Notes: generated by a model from the sequence alone, not told the origin. 64,000 bases of DNA from Portunus trituberculatus (GCF_017591435.1 NC_059268.1:7728684-7792683), one strand, 5' to 3'. Positions 14,456 to 31,025 are shown, numbered from the stretch's first letter. A program made the numbers and translations.

Positions 14456-15089
14456 GTTTAGTTAGGGTTCCGATTTCAGCCACGGTCACTCTTCAGGGAA
14501 ATGAATTAAGCTCACATTGAAAAGGAGTTACCCGAGGGATTTCCTGTGTGAGACATTTCTAATAACCTGAAGTCTGGATGTGCTGAACGTGTCTTTCATA
14601 CCGTCTTCCACACACCACCACATACCACCACACCTGCGCGCCGCTACTCACATGTTTATCAAATAAGGACACACCACGTGGGAAATGATAATTCGAGGTT
14701 ACGTCCCCTCTGAGGTCTGGTGTGAGAGTTATTGATCGTTCCCCTCCTCCATCTGTGAGTGTGTGTGAGTGAGTGGCTGATTATATTTTCCGCCTCCTCG
14801 CTTCGCCATGTGTTTCTGCCGTGAAAGAAAGAAAATCGAAGAATAAATACGTTTTCTTTGGGTTTTCTTTATTTTTATGGGTACAATTTTGATTTTGTGA
14901 TTCGAAACTTGAAAAAAAGAGAACAATAAGAAATGTGGCGAGTTTCTTATAATCTTTTGTCTCACGCCACAACTGTTAACGGTCTGAATGAGGATAATTA
15001 AGCTAATCTGAGGACTTTGTTCACGCTTGCCTTCAGAGCCAATGGCAGAGCAACGATTGAAGTTATTGTCGTCAATCTTCGTTTGTTCT
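14454..15089. other. Unique-looking stretch, no gene recognised
   Basis: Contains short GAGT repeats near 14755-14775 and AT-rich sequence. No gene signal is seen. Confidence 0.5.
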
Positions 15090-15301
15090 CGTGTCTTCTT
15101 TTTCTCTTTCTCCTCTCCTATGCATCTTCTTGCCACCTGTGTTACTTCCTTTCTTTTCCTTAGCATCATCTTTCTTTATTTACTTCAATCTTTCTTATAT
15201 ATTTCTATCTCCCCTTCCTTCTCCTCCTCCTCGTCTTTTTTTTTCTTCCTACATTTACTCTCTACATTTCCTTTTTCTCCATTTCCTCTTCTTCTTCTGC
15301 C
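15090..15301. repeat. Pyrimidine-rich tract leading into a TCC array
   Basis: Irregular TTC/TCTT sequence continuous with the trinucleotide array on its right. Confidence 0.7.
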
Positions 15302-15402
15302 TTCTCCTCCTCCTCCTCCTCCTCTTCTTCCTCCTCCTCCTCCTCCTCCTCCTCCTCCTCCTCCTCCTCCTCCTCCTCCTCCTCCTCCTCCTCCTCCTCC
15401 TT
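15302..15402. repeat. (TCC)n trinucleotide array, ~100 bp
   Basis: CCT units with one TCTTCTTC interruption. The poly-Pro and poly-Leu frames are repeat translations. Confidence 0.97.
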
Positions 15403-16500
<1,098 letters not shown>

Positions 16501-16648
16501 GAGAGACTAGCTCAGTGCAACGAAAAGGCAAAAAGAAAAGGCTCACAGAAGGTGCCACTCCCTAAGGAAGACAGTTCAAAAGAATATAAAAATCATAAGA
16601 AGCGTGTTGAAACCTCCGCCCTGAAAGATTGCAAGCCATAAGCAGGAT

Positions 16649-16651
<3 letters not shown>

Positions 16652-16716
<65 letters not shown>
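16652..16716. repeat. (GA)n microsatellite
   Basis: Perfect GA array of 65 bp. Confidence 0.98.
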
Positions 16717-16722
<6 letters not shown>

Positions 16723-16860
16723 CAGTCACTAGAGTGAAGGGTCAAGTAACTGCTAAGGAATCTCTCGTCAGTATTGGTTCTCGAATGGATCATGTCTACA
16801 CTTGTCTTGATCCTGGTGTGTTTGGTCCTGCGATTCTGACACTCGACACAACCTTCTACC

Positions 16861-16862
<2 letters not shown>

Positions 16863-16900
<38 letters not shown>
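16863..16900. repeat. (GT)n microsatellite
   Basis: Perfect GT array of 38 bp. Confidence 0.96.
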
Positions 16901-16901
<1 letters not shown>

Positions 16902-17506
16902 GGCTTAATCAGCGGCTTTTCCGTATAATAGTCCCTGGTAAAGCGATGAACCTTGTGGACCACTAAATGGAGGCACTCTCTGGTCCACCTTACTTGCTTT
17001 GGCGACCTCATCTTGTACTTTCCCAGAAGCTCTTAATCCGTGTCATAGCAGCACACACATCCCACTGGTGGAGACTCGCGCGCGGAAGAGCAGCTTAAAA
17101 GAACTCTGACCAGGATAGGATTGGGATCACGTGACATGGCTTGGGATCAGAACACTTGTAAGAATGATCTGTGAGTTGAGTGACGAGAAATTGTGTTTGC
17201 CAGGACTCTTCAAATGATACGTGGTTTGTTGTTGTATTTTTGACTGCTCACGACTTTGTTTGTCTATCTTTTTCTATTATTTCAACGTGTGACATTACTA
17301 CCTTGGCACCGTAAACCACAAGTGTACGTGAGATGTTTCTTGAATGTCTCAAATAAATCTTCAGGAATGATATTTATTCCTTTCTATTTCGTTTTCCATG
17401 TTTTATTTTCAAAATTTTATTTCGTTTTGAATTTCTCACTTCTCAGAAACTCATAAAATGGTTGACTAGCTTTCATGTTCACGTTTTTCAATATAAGGTA
17501 GTAAAC

Positions 17507-17508
<2 letters not shown>
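16901..17508. other. Unique-looking stretch, no gene recognised
   Basis: Mixed, then AT-rich sequence. A 66-codon plus frame (17256-17456) is Phe/Leu-rich and unconvincing. Confidence 0.5.

Positions 17509-17545
<37 letters not shown>
17509..17545. repeat. (GA)n microsatellite
   Basis: Short GA array. Confidence 0.95.
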
Positions 17546-17548
<3 letters not shown>

Positions 17549-18592
17549 GGGGTGGGGTGGAGAGGATGCAGCAGTGGAGTATACGGAACACTCAATTTCA
17601 GGGACAATCCTCAAAAAGAAAGTACTTTTAGTAATAACCATATTGAGCAGAATAAAGTTATCATGTTACATATATACAGTATGTATAATGTTTGCAAGAA
17701 TGTAGATATTTGTTTAGCTTTGTAATGTATTCCAGACAATAATTACCATAAAAAGTATATTTTCGGGGTGACATCTTTACAAGGGTATCGTATTGCCCAG
17801 TATAATATTGTGGAAGTGTGCTATTGATACGTGTACTTTAGATATGTCAGTGTACAGTTTTAAGAAAGGGACCATCCACTTTCTGTCTAGCCTTCGTTTC
17901 TCCGTGTCACACACCACCATTGCTGTGCTGCACCGCCACGAGGAACGGAACTAGAGAAGCATTTCAGCAAACTCACCTGAAAAAAGAAGGTGGAGGGGCA
18001 TTGATAGATAAAATCGTTACAGTGCACGAACTCAATGACAACTACTAAGTGTAAGTATTGACACATGAATCTTTACATATCACATCTCAATATTGCCTTC
18101 GCCACGTATTCAAACTACATCTTCTCCTAAAGTTACTAACCAGTTTTAATTCTTTTTGCTGGAAAAAAAAACGCGTATAATGCAAAGAACTGTGGTTGAG
18201 AAAAGCAATATGTGATAAAAAAGAAGTGCCTGAAGAAGGAAAAAACACTTTCTTACTTACGATGAAAGAAAATTGTCAAAACTCTATATGTTATATGAAG
18301 AAAAATGGTATGACCACAAAGTTGTTTAGTATGTCTTAGAAATTCAGTGATTAAAATTTAGAATAATCTTATGAAAATCGTGAAACTTTAGTTCTAGTCA
18401 TTCTTATCCGAAAATTTTGACACTTTACTCCCTTTCAAAAAAATCATAGAAAAGAGAACATTCTACAAGCAAACATAGAAAGAGGGAATATTACAAATGT
18501 GGCTACGTAACTTATGTAAAAGTTATAAGCAGATTGGATCAAGATTGTTGGGGGGTGGGGGAGGTGGTATTCTGACCTCCTTAAGACTATTA

Positions 18593-18596
<4 letters not shown>
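17546..18596. other. 1.05 kb AT-rich stretch, no gene recognised
   Basis: AT-rich with stops in all frames. A G run (18549-18563) precedes the next CT array. No transposon ends found. Confidence 0.55.

Positions 18597-18684
<88 letters not shown>
18597..18684. repeat. Compound (CT)n-(GT)n array
   Basis: About 74 bp of CT followed by seven GT units. Confidence 0.97.
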
Positions 18685-18877
18685 ACGTATGTCTGTCTGG
18701 CGTGGGAAGGAAAGCCCTAAGCCAACTTCTTCGCGCGGAAGCAAAAGTTGTTGGTGGTTTCGTTGGTTTTTTTCGTTGTTGTCCTTTGTACGCATTCGTG
18801 TTTGAAAACTATGAAACTAGATATATTAAAAATAGCGAGTATATTCCAAAACTTTCCCTTTGTCGTCGTCTTTGTCA

Positions 18878-18879
<2 letters not shown>

Positions 18880-18959
<80 letters not shown>
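18880..18959. repeat. (GT)n microsatellite
   Basis: Perfect GT array of 80 bp. Confidence 0.98.
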
Positions 18960-18963
<4 letters not shown>

Positions 18964-20215
18964 AAATCAATTAGCTTGTTCGTGATTTTTCCACCTTATT
19001 TACTTATCGCTCCCTTCCCCCCACCTTTTTAGGGCAACGTGTCAGTCTTTTCATGCAAGTACAGGAGGCTTACACTGCCACTTTATTTCGTGCACGTCTC
19101 TTGACCGTCCCATCAACAGAGACACAAATATCACATAAAAATGGAATCTACAGCATTATTTTTTTTTTATACAATTTACTGCAGTGTTCGGTGGGAGGTG
19201 AAGTGCATTGCGTGAGGGGAGTCTGAGCGGTGGACGAAAGATTTGTGGGAGAGTTATAAGTGGTGGATTAACGAAGCAGTGGATCGTTGGAGCTACAGTG
19301 TTGGATGGAATAAGATCGAGTAGAATGAATTAGGAAGACTAATTTGATATATTAGTGGAAGGGGAAATCGTCATAATAAGCCTTGTCAAAATGTTACGCC
19401 TGTCATTTAATACTCTCTCCCCAGCTATTCATCCCTTTATACCCTCTCATCATCCTTTACTGTCTACCTCATTCTCTTTCCCTCCCTTCCTCCGCCTCTC
19501 TTTGCCTCTCCTTCCCTATTACATTAAAGCTACTTCCTTCCCTCAGCGTTCGCCTTTCTCTCCTCCCTCTCCTCTGCCCTGATATGGCGGCGGCGTCCAT
19601 TAGATGATACAAAAAACAACCTTCTTTTGTTACCTAGCAGTGCAAGTTTTATCCCCCCGACGCGCCCCTACCGTAATTTATGAGCGTGTTTGTGTGTATT
19701 TGGTGCGCGGTCCTAGTGGTGTGGTGCCCTGTGTTGTAAGTGGCTGAGGTAAATGTTCCTTCCTCATTACTTCACTGTTATTACGAGTGTGCGTGCGTGC
19801 GTCCATTATTTCGTTTGTAAGCCAAATTAAAGCAGTTGTCAATTTTGATTTCTGCAAATATTGGACCGGAAATTTAGGCGAGGGGAAAAAGGAATCTCAA
19901 AATTTAATTTAATTTGAATGGAGGTCCAGATAACTGTACGGCCGGGCGAGTGATATTAATTAGTTCATTTCTTTTTTCTATCATCATCGAGATAAAGTTT
20001 ATAAAATTTTGAAGAAAACATCATATTTAATTAACAGCAATGAGAAAAAATGAAAATACCTATTCCATAAACTGCATGATAAAAATAGGAAACAAATAAG
20101 AAAAAATACCTCTTGCATAAAACTTCCAAATAAACACAGAAACAAGACAAAGAACATGAAACAAAGTAACATAATGATCAAGCTTTGGCAGGAGAGAGGT
20201 TGGCAAATGATAACT
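18960..20215. other. 1.26 kb stretch without gene; pyrimidine tract inside
   Basis: A CT-rich non-tandem tract runs over about 19415-19580. The rest is AT-leaning with no recognised signal. Confidence 0.55.
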
Positions 20216-20296
20216 AGGTGAAGATAAAGAGGAGCAAGTACCAGGTGAAGATAAAGAGGAGCAAGTATCAGGTGAAGATAAAGAGGAGTAGGTATT
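20216..20296. repeat. 27 bp minisatellite, three units
   Basis: Tandem units of 27 bp, each containing AGGTGAAGATAAAGAGGAGC, at 20216, 20243 and 20270 with only a few substitutions. Because 27 is a multiple of three, the minus frame shows a repeated Ser-Ser-Pro-Asp-Thr-Cys-type nonamer. It could in principle be coding, but no gene context supports that. Confidence 0.9.
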
Positions 20297-20413
20297 ACGG
20301 AGGAGAAAAATAACGTCCGGCGTGTAAGGGAAGAACGACGATAAAAAGTGAAAAAAAAGGATAATTATTTGGTAGACAACGTACATATATCTTGTGTCAG
20401 CGAGCGTCTTCTG

Positions 20414-20417
<4 letters not shown>

Positions 20418-20485
<68 letters not shown>
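20418..20485. repeat. (GA)n microsatellite
   Basis: Perfect GA array of 68 bp. Confidence 0.98.
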
Positions 20486-20487
<2 letters not shown>

Positions 20488-21764
20488 ACAAAAAGAAAAC
20501 CAGGCGACCATCTACTTTGCCATCCTGCCATTCCTCATTAGTTAGCGGCCTCTCCGTGCCTCCCTTCCTCTTTACCTCCTCCGGCTATCTTTCCTCCCTC
20601 GTGTCTCCCTTCCTTTATATGTTCCTCCCCATCTCCCTTCGGTGTTCCCTCACTATCCCGTCGCTTAAGGACTGGTTTGCTATCTTCCGGAATGTCGAAT
20701 CTCCTCCTTCATCTCCCTTTTCATTCGCTTTTCTCTCTCTTCTCCCTTCCCTTCGTCGTCTTTTATCTGCCTCCCCCTCTACTCTGCTCTCTCCATTCCT
20801 CTTGCTCTCTACTAACAAACACAATGAGTGCTCGCCCTCGCTCATCCCCTCCACGGTCTTGTTTAGTGGCCTCATCAGCCGGGCCGGGGCTTCGACACAC
20901 GCCCACTATTTCTTGCCTCTATTGCAGTAATTGTTATTGACTTTTCATGCCAGTCCGTCGGGCAGGAACGTTGGCGTGGTGTGATTTAATAAGTTCATCT
21001 CGTGCAGTTGTCTGAATCAGGATGGTAAGCACTTTGGAGTTAGGTTTAATGGTCAGTCTTCGTGAGAAAATGTGTTGTTGTAAAATTGTAAAAACTGCGA
21101 AAAAATCATGCTTGCAGGGTGTTATCGAGGTACTGTAAGCTCTTCCGCTCGCCTGGTGTTAGTGAACCAGCGTGAGGCTTTTATATAATTTCATCACGCT
21201 TCTTTGCATAACCCTCGCCGCGTGCGCTCAGCTTCTGAGTATTAACTATCACTAATATACGACGTGATTGTTTAGTGAAATGCAAAATTACAATATGCTA
21301 TCGCCGTATTCTCGACACCGTGTCCTGTTGTGCTGGTGAAGTTAGCCTCTGGTTTGCGTGTCCGTGTTGCTGGCTCGTGGTGGTGGTGGTGGTGGTGGTG
21401 AGTTCCTGTGTGGTGTGTGAATCCTTTATAATGTTTCTCTGCTGCATAGTCGTAATAACTTGGAAGACACGTGTTCTCACCCTTTGATGTAAAAAGGCAA
21501 AGAAAACATGCACTGTTGTGAAGTTAGCGGAAGTAAGCAATTGAGCGTCATCAAGACTATTCAAGCACGCATTTAGAAACAAGGTGTTTTTCTCATGATA
21601 ACAACAGAGTTTGGATTATTCAAGGACAGACAGAGTAACATGCACACACTAACACATGCCTGCGAGAACTACGAGGACTACATCTGCCAGCACGTTATGG
21701 TGAAGTGTTTGTATCTGGCTGTCTTGAGAATCCTGCTGCTGTGACTGACGCGCTGGGTTGCTCC
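20486..21764. other. Pyrimidine-rich tract, then unique-looking sequence
   Basis: Bases 20530-20815 are CT-rich without a period, which opens long Ser/Pro/Leu frames. A (GGT)n run of about 26 bp sits at 21377-21402. No gene recognised. Confidence 0.55.
21377..21402. repeat. (GGT)n trinucleotide run
   Basis: Eight GGT units. Confidence 0.93.
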
Positions 21765-21832
21765 TTTCCAGCGGCATGGCTAGTAATTTTGATCCCTCAC
21801 AGAATTACTAGCAGTTGGAAGGGACGCCGCTG
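21765..21832. repeat. Nested inverted repeat (hairpin-capable)
   Basis: CTAGTAATT (21780-21788) is perfectly complementary to AATTACTAG (21803-21811) across a 14 base loop. A second perfect pair, CAGCGGC (21769-21775) and GCCGCTG (21826-21832), lies outside it. This could be a structured RNA, a small transposon relic or a chance fold. No flanking target duplication was identified. Confidence 0.6.
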
Positions 21833-22700
21833 CAGCACGAGGTAAAGACAGCCTGTATGTGTGTGTGTGTTCGCCGCGTCAGGTTCATTAGTGGTTCTTC
21901 AACGCACCTTCCGTGACTGCTTTGCTCAACACTGTGGCAAACTCGCCTGTACTGTTGTGTGTCACGCCACCGGCACACCAACGTCCTCAGTGGTGCTGCT
22001 CGTGTCCCTCTACTAAATATGATTATAAACTGTGTGACTTAGTTAAAAGAATCTGACTCATTGGATATATTTTTCAGCACGCTTTATGTAGTTAATTCCG
22101 ACATGCGATATTGTTTATTTACTTTTCTATAGCTGCATTTATCTTTCAAGTTTCGTTTAGTTTCATTCCCTTTGAGAGATAAGCATGTATTGAAAGCTTA
22201 CCGACTTTAGCCTTTGTGTCTTTTTTTCTTTCACTGTGATTTAGCGCACTGCAGATTTTGTAGTCCTTCGATGTCTGTTTTGTACCTTCCCGGACATCCA
22301 TACAGGAACTCAAAGGGATTATTGCTATTTGTTTATCCTCCTACTTCTTCTCGTCCATCTCGTCTTTATTTCCTCTTTTATAACTATCTTTCTCATCCTT
22401 ATCATCATCATTATTATCATCATTATCAAGGATACCATTCATATTACAACCCAACCCACGGCCTCGTTCCTGATTCTCTCCTCGGGCACTAAGGCATTAA
22501 GCTCTCACACCTGCTCCACATTCACAGCTGTCCCCACGTCACCTTGGCAGCAGCGATGCGGCGGATGGCTTACCTGTCCACCTCTGCTTCATCCCTTGTA
22601 ACACTGCAGAGTGCAAAACATGCTCTTTAGGGTCGTAAAAGGGCTGGATTTCTGTTTCAGACTTAGATCCTTTTTGTCTAGTCTTCTTCCTCTCTTTCCT
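21833..22700. other. Unique-looking stretch, no gene recognised
   Basis: Contains an ATC/ATT-rich run at about 22390-22430. No coding or RNA signal is seen. Confidence 0.5.

Positions 22701-24118
<1,418 letters not shown>

Positions 24119-24160
<42 letters not shown>
24119..24160. repeat. (CA)n microsatellite
   Basis: Perfect CA array of about 42 bp. Confidence 0.97.
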
Positions 24161-24163
<3 letters not shown>

Positions 24164-24242
24164 GGTCAAATCGAGAGAGTGTGTAGGGCAGAGTGACAAC
24201 ATCGAGACTTGATGGAAGAAATCAAGCGAAACGAGAGAGACT

Positions 24243-24243
<1 letters not shown>

Positions 24244-24318
<75 letters not shown>
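24244..24318. repeat. (GA)n microsatellite
   Basis: Perfect GA array of 75 bp. Confidence 0.98.
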
Positions 24319-24320
<2 letters not shown>

Positions 24321-24463
24321 AAAAAAAGAGTCATAAAAGGAAGAGGACGTGGGTGAAGGCTGGCGAATAGGGACAGAAAGGAAGGAGAGAGTTGGGATAG
24401 AAAACTGAATTGAGCAGACGAGAAGGAAAAGCGAGGTAGATGACAGATTTTGTATGTTACGGA

Positions 24464-24465
<2 letters not shown>

Positions 24466-24541
<76 letters not shown>
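24466..24541. repeat. (GA)n microsatellite
   Basis: Second GA array only about 150 bp from the previous one, followed by a GGAGGA-rich stretch to about 24700. Confidence 0.98.
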
Positions 24542-24544
<3 letters not shown>

Positions 24545-24847
24545 AACACTTTTAAGAACAATATAGGAGGAAGATGGAGGAGAAAGAGGAGGAGGATGGA
24601 GGGGGACATGGAGGAGACGGGGGCTTCTGGGAGGGACACAAGGAGGCGGGAAGCCCAGAAGACGAAATCAAGGGAGGAAGGAACGGGCCGAGGAAGACGT
24701 ATTGATGTGAGGATTTTGGCGTCGGCGGAATGAGATATTTGGGACAGGTCATTAGGCTTGCTGGCATGTCGCCCTAAACATTTATCTTCCCCAGTGAGTT
24801 ATTACTTTTTCCGTCCGTGCAGAAATTTTCCCTCTCCGTGATCCGCG

Positions 24848-24849
<2 letters not shown>

Positions 24850-24891
<42 letters not shown>
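24850..24891. repeat. (GT)n microsatellite
   Basis: Perfect GT array. Confidence 0.97.
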
Positions 24892-24893
<2 letters not shown>

Positions 24894-25518
24894 TTATATA
24901 TAGAGAGTGAGGCAGGAAGAGGAAAACTAATCTCTATGCGTTTGAGTCTGTCAGTGAGGCTTTCTCCTCTTTACACTTCCTTCCTCCCCCTCCTTGGTTC
25001 ACTTTCTTTGTCCATTTTATTCGTCCTTCTCTGCTTCCCTTGTGTCTTTCCCTGATGGCTGTCGATGCTCGTCGCTCCCCTCACTCACGGCTCCCCTCAC
25101 TCACGCGGACGGAAGGTTGCAGGGCATATCTCGGGAATGCAAGGGGAGTAGGAAGGAGAGGTTGAAAAATACCTATCGGATCATAAAGACTAGTGACTCC
25201 TCGGTAATATTTCACAAGTATACACCGAGTTTACAGCAGGATATGATGGAAGACTGATGCTTTTACTATTTTAACGTCAAGGAAGGATGTCTCTCCTTTT
25301 CCGTGCTTTTCGCTTTTACAACTGGTTATTTGAATCGAGCGTTATATATCCGAGATTGTGTTAACTGTGCCTTGCCTTCATGCATGTATTTGCTGGAGCG
25401 CACCTTTACAAATACAAAAATTGATTGAGATGTTTGGACAGACATTTTATTGCAGTTGACATTGAGTTCATATTCTTCCGTATTCATGTCTTTTATGAGT
25501 TATGAGAAACTTACTGGT

Positions 25519-25521
<3 letters not shown>
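24892..25521. other. Unique-looking stretch with a 16 bp direct duplication
   Basis: GCTCCCCTCACTCACG is present twice in tandem at about 25073-25105. No gene recognised otherwise. Confidence 0.5.

Positions 25522-25570
<49 letters not shown>
25522..25570. repeat. (GA)n microsatellite
   Basis: Perfect GA array of 49 bp. Confidence 0.97.
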
Positions 25571-25574
<4 letters not shown>

Positions 25575-25728
25575 CAGTTGGAGCAAGTAATGAGGTTGAG
25601 AGCAAGAGGGTGGAAATTCCAAATATAAGAGGGACATTGAGGGCACTAGTTGGCTCTCATGCGTAGTGGTGCGTTGGTGTGCAGCATGAACGGGAGCTGT
25701 GAACTACGCAATACTGCAGAATACGGGC

Positions 25729-25755
25729 GGAAGGTGAGAGGAGAAGGAGGAGGAC

Positions 25756-25787
<32 letters not shown>

Positions 25788-25900
25788 GGATAAGGAGTTA
25801 GAGAAGGGAGAGTTGGTAGTGGAGAAGACAAAGCGGCACGAAGGACCATGCAGAGTTTGGAGACGAGAAGGAAAACGGAAGATAGGCTGAGGTGGACGAA
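25729..25900. repeat. Purine-rich GGA/GAGGA tract
   Basis: Irregular GGAGGA and GAAGGA sequence. The Ser/Pro-rich minus frames across it reflect composition only. Confidence 0.75.
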
Positions 25901-25947
25901 GAAGAAACGGTGATCTGTACGTAGACGAGGAGCAGTTAGCGAGAGGG

Positions 25948-25951
<4 letters not shown>

Positions 25952-26010
<59 letters not shown>
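25952..26010. repeat. (GA)n microsatellite
   Basis: Perfect GA array of 59 bp. Confidence 0.97.
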
Positions 26011-26014
<4 letters not shown>

Positions 26015-26141
26015 GGAGAGAAATTTCGTTCATTTTCTGGTGTAGGCGAGATAAAATAATTCCAGTATATCATTTCGCAGAGTGTTCCGTTGGTGCATTT
26101 TAGTATTTCTGTGTTAATTACGGCCTTTCATGTGAAGGCTT

Positions 26142-26142
<1 letters not shown>

Positions 26143-26188
<46 letters not shown>
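26143..26188. repeat. (GA)n array, left arm of an inverted pair
   Basis: 46 bp of GA, about 56 bp from a complementary CT array. Confidence 0.97.
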
Positions 26189-26190
<2 letters not shown>

Positions 26191-26243
26191 AGAGAATAAT
26201 CCATTAGTCGTATAATTTAACCTTGGAGTCATAATAAATAAAT

Positions 26244-26886
<643 letters not shown>

Positions 26887-27100
26887 TTAACCCCTTCAGT
26901 ACCATGGCACATTTTCGTATTCATTCTGCTTACTATTTGGTGATTTCATACAGCTTCAGAAACATATGTGGGGGATATAATAGTGAAGACTGTAGCCATA
27001 AACCTTCTGACCTCCATAGACCCTTCCTAATATCAATAAAATGGTCTACTCGTTCACAAATCGCAAGGTAAAAATGTGTCCCAGTATTGAAGGGGGTTAA
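26887..27100 (+). mobile_element. TTAA-type MITE, copy B (complete)
   Basis: This copy is bounded by TTAA at both ends, with CCCCTTCAGTACC on the left and GTATTGAAGGGGG on the right. The inverted repeat extends inward as a less exact CACATTTT match. It is 214 bp including both TTAA copies and has no coding capacity. The TTAA target and CCC-start ends match the piggyBac superfamily, so it is probably a non-autonomous derivative. Confidence 0.87.
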
Positions 27101-27479
27101 GAATTTGGTTTTCCTTGGATAACTAAAGAAAATGCACCTTTCAGTTAATAGATGAATAAATTAACAAAATAATCGAATAAAAAATGAAGAAAATTGATAC
27201 TGAACAATGGGTGAAATGCTTTGTTAGAATTCATTAGTATTCATGTTTCTTTTTTAGTATTGCCATTATAATTTTTTTTCTGTATATATTTTTGGACCGT
27301 GATGTTTTTCTCCCTCCTTCAATTCTGACTTGTAAATGCTTGTAATTTCAAAAGTCAGTAAAAGTATCTGTCCGTCTACTTATCTGTTTATCAGTCTTTC
27401 AATCTATCAAGTATATTCATCAATTAACCTACCAACCAGTCAGTCAATCAATGAATAAAGAAATCTAGCAGTCTATTTA

Positions 27480-27772
<293 letters not shown>

Positions 27773-28214
27773 TACCTACCTGTGCATTCTCTCCGCAGAC
27801 AACCAAAACACACAAAAATTGAAATAAAGGTACTGAAATTTAACATCGGGACATCTTTTCATTCTTTCCTTTTAATACAATCCCTCATCGCCATCAGTCT
27901 TGAGCAGCGTCAGGCGAAGCACAGAGCGGCCATCACTCTCTCTTAGTCTGACTGGCCTTGCGGGTTTCTCACATTTTCTTCTTTTAATTTTCTGCTCTAC
28001 TTCCTCTCCCATATTAATCATGTTGCTTCTCTTTATATATATTTATTTCATCCCATTCACCTTGGATGTCTTTCCTCTATTTCTTTCTCCTCCTTCTTCT
28101 TTTCCTCCTCTTCTTTCTCCTCCTCCTTTTTCTCTTCTATTTTTTTCGGTTTCCTCCTTTTTGTCATTCTCCTCTTCCTTAATTTTTTTTTCTCTTCCTT
28201 CTGTTGACATTTTT
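27773..28214. repeat. Spacer then pyrimidine-rich tract
   Basis: From about 28070 the sequence is TTCCTCC-like and leads into the triplet block. No gene seen before it. Confidence 0.6.
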
Positions 28215-28390
28215 GTTTCTACTCTCCTCCTCCTCCTCCTCCTCCTCCTCCTCCTTCTGCTGCTGCTGCTGCTGTTCTTGTTGTTGATTTTGTTGTTGTT
28301 GTTGTTAATGTTTATCCTCCTCCTCCTTCTCCTCCTCCTCCTCCTCCTCCTCCTCCTCCTCCTCCTCCTCCTCCTCCTCCTCCTCCTCTT
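28215..28390. repeat. Compound triplet block (CCT)n-(CTG)n-(TTG)n-(CCT)n
   Basis: CCT units change to CTG (28257-28274), then TTG units to about 28305, then a second CCT array of about 70 bp. The poly-Leu and poly-Arg frames are repeat translations. Confidence 0.95.
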
Positions 28391-28878
28391 CTTCCTGCAC
28401 ACGTGAGGGTCAGCACCTCGTTTTCCTCCCCTCTCCTCTTCCCCCTTTTTCTCTTTCTCCTTCTCCTCTTCGTTCGTGCGTCTTGTCTCTTTTATCTCTC
28501 CACTCTTCCCTCCTCTCCCCATCATCCCCCTCTCACTTTTCCTCCGGCCATTCATCTTCTCACGTTCCAAGTCCTTCTTTCCTTTTCTTCTCTCGCTACT
28601 CATTTTCGTAAATTCTTCGTCTTCTCACATCCTCCTCCCTCCTCCTCCTCACCCTCCTCCTCTCCTCATGTTTCCTATGTGACCGTTTCGTTGCAGCTTC
28701 TCGTCTCTCAGAAGTGTCAGCTTGTAAATGCCCTACTTGCACTATACAAGCTTTCATTATTATTTTTTTTCATATCAGCGTGTCTATGTGTTGCAGTGTT
28801 GTAAGTGTTAATATGTTAGGTTTGTTTTGGATATTGATAGTAGCTGTTGATTTGATTTGTGGGGTTAATATAAGAATG
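28391..28878. other. Pyrimidine-rich then T-rich spacer
   Basis: CT-rich irregular sequence to about 28680 including short CCT runs. No gene. Confidence 0.55.
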
Positions 28879-29791
<913 letters not shown>

Positions 29792-30005
29792 TCAACCCCT
29801 TCAGTACTGGGACACATTTTTACCTTGAGTTTTGTGTACGATTAGACCGTTTTATTGACATTAGGAAGGGTCTATGAAGGTCAGAAGAGTAATGGCCACT
29901 ATCTTTACTATTTCAATTCTCTACATAAGTTTCTGAAGCTGTATAAAATCACCAAATAGTAATCAGAGTGAATACAGAAACGCGTCGTGATACTAAAGAG
30001 GTTAA
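29792..30005 (-). mobile_element. TTAA-type MITE, copy C (inverted orientation)
   Basis: CCCCTTCAGTACTGGGACAC begins at 29796 and the other end is TACTAAAGAGGTTAA. Reverse-complemented, it aligns end to end with copy B. The left flank is TCAA rather than TTAA, consistent with one substitution after insertion. No coding capacity. Confidence 0.85.
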
Positions 30006-30603
30006 CAAGTGGCATCTAATAGCGTCCATGCAATTAGATACCACCACAGTAGGAATGAAGCTTTGGGACATTAAGCGTCACACTGAAGACCTGTCACACT
30101 TCAGCCCGGGATTGCTGCAGGTGTGTGCTTGAGCCAGTAAAAAGTGTAAGGTAATCCTGTTGCGCAGCGAGGAGTGGCCCTTCACCAGCCCTTTCCATTG
30201 GTGGCAGCGGCTCGCCCCTTCAGTTGGAAAGCCTCCTTCTCCCTGACTGTCCGAGAGAAGTCCGATGAAAGCCAGTCTCTTAATTCCCGATAGTTGTCCT
30301 CCATGTCCCGGCCTGCTGCATTAGCCCGCCTCTCTCCTTTGGTCACGCTGCGTTATTCTTGGCAGAGGTCACGCGTACTCTCCTGGACCCAAGGCTCGCT
30401 GCACTCTGCTCTCTGGCTGTCTGGAAATGGAAAAGGACACCTGACACCTTTGAAGGGAAAAACTGTCCTATGTACTCCAGGCGTGTGGAAGTAGTACAAG
30501 AGTCATTAAGTTTGATGTGTACCTGGAACGGTCTTCGTCGTGTTCTAGTGGTGATATTACGAGGGTGAAATATTAAACCAACTCGCTAGCCATGAAGATA
30601 CAT

Positions 30604-30605
<2 letters not shown>
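30006..30605. other. GC-moderate stretch, no convincing gene
   Basis: Bases 30100-30500 are less AT-rich than their surroundings. Two overlapping plus frames of 66 and 69 codons at 30294-30568 have no recognisable motif and compete with each other. Confidence 0.45.

Positions 30606-30692
<87 letters not shown>
30606..30692. repeat. (CT)n microsatellite
   Basis: Perfect CT array of about 87 bp. Confidence 0.98.
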
Positions 30693-30818
30693 TCGTTCAT
30701 AATTTTTTTTCTAGTTTTAATTCATTTCCACTCATTTTCACAACCAGCATGTATGTGTAGCATGAGTGTGGCTAAATTTCGTGCATTTCTTTCCTCTTTG
30801 CTGATGATTGCGAGGTTG

Positions 30819-30843
30819 CGGTGGTGGTGGTGGTGGCGGCAGC
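30819..30843. repeat. (GGT)n run with GGC end
   Basis: Short trinucleotide run. Confidence 0.85.
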
Positions 30844-30959
30844 TGCTGGTGCTGATGTTAGTGTTGCTGCTTCCCGGATTGCATGGTGAGGCGCCGCAGC
30901 TTCCAGGTTACCTTTTTTCTTGTTTCCCGTGTCGTGTTTTATGGCCGCCACGGGTGTAT

Positions 30960-30963
<4 letters not shown>

Positions 30964-31025
<62 letters not shown>

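Noticed and set aside
30294..30568. Two overlapping frames in GC-moderate DNA
   Set aside because: No motif, no splice pair, and they exclude each other.
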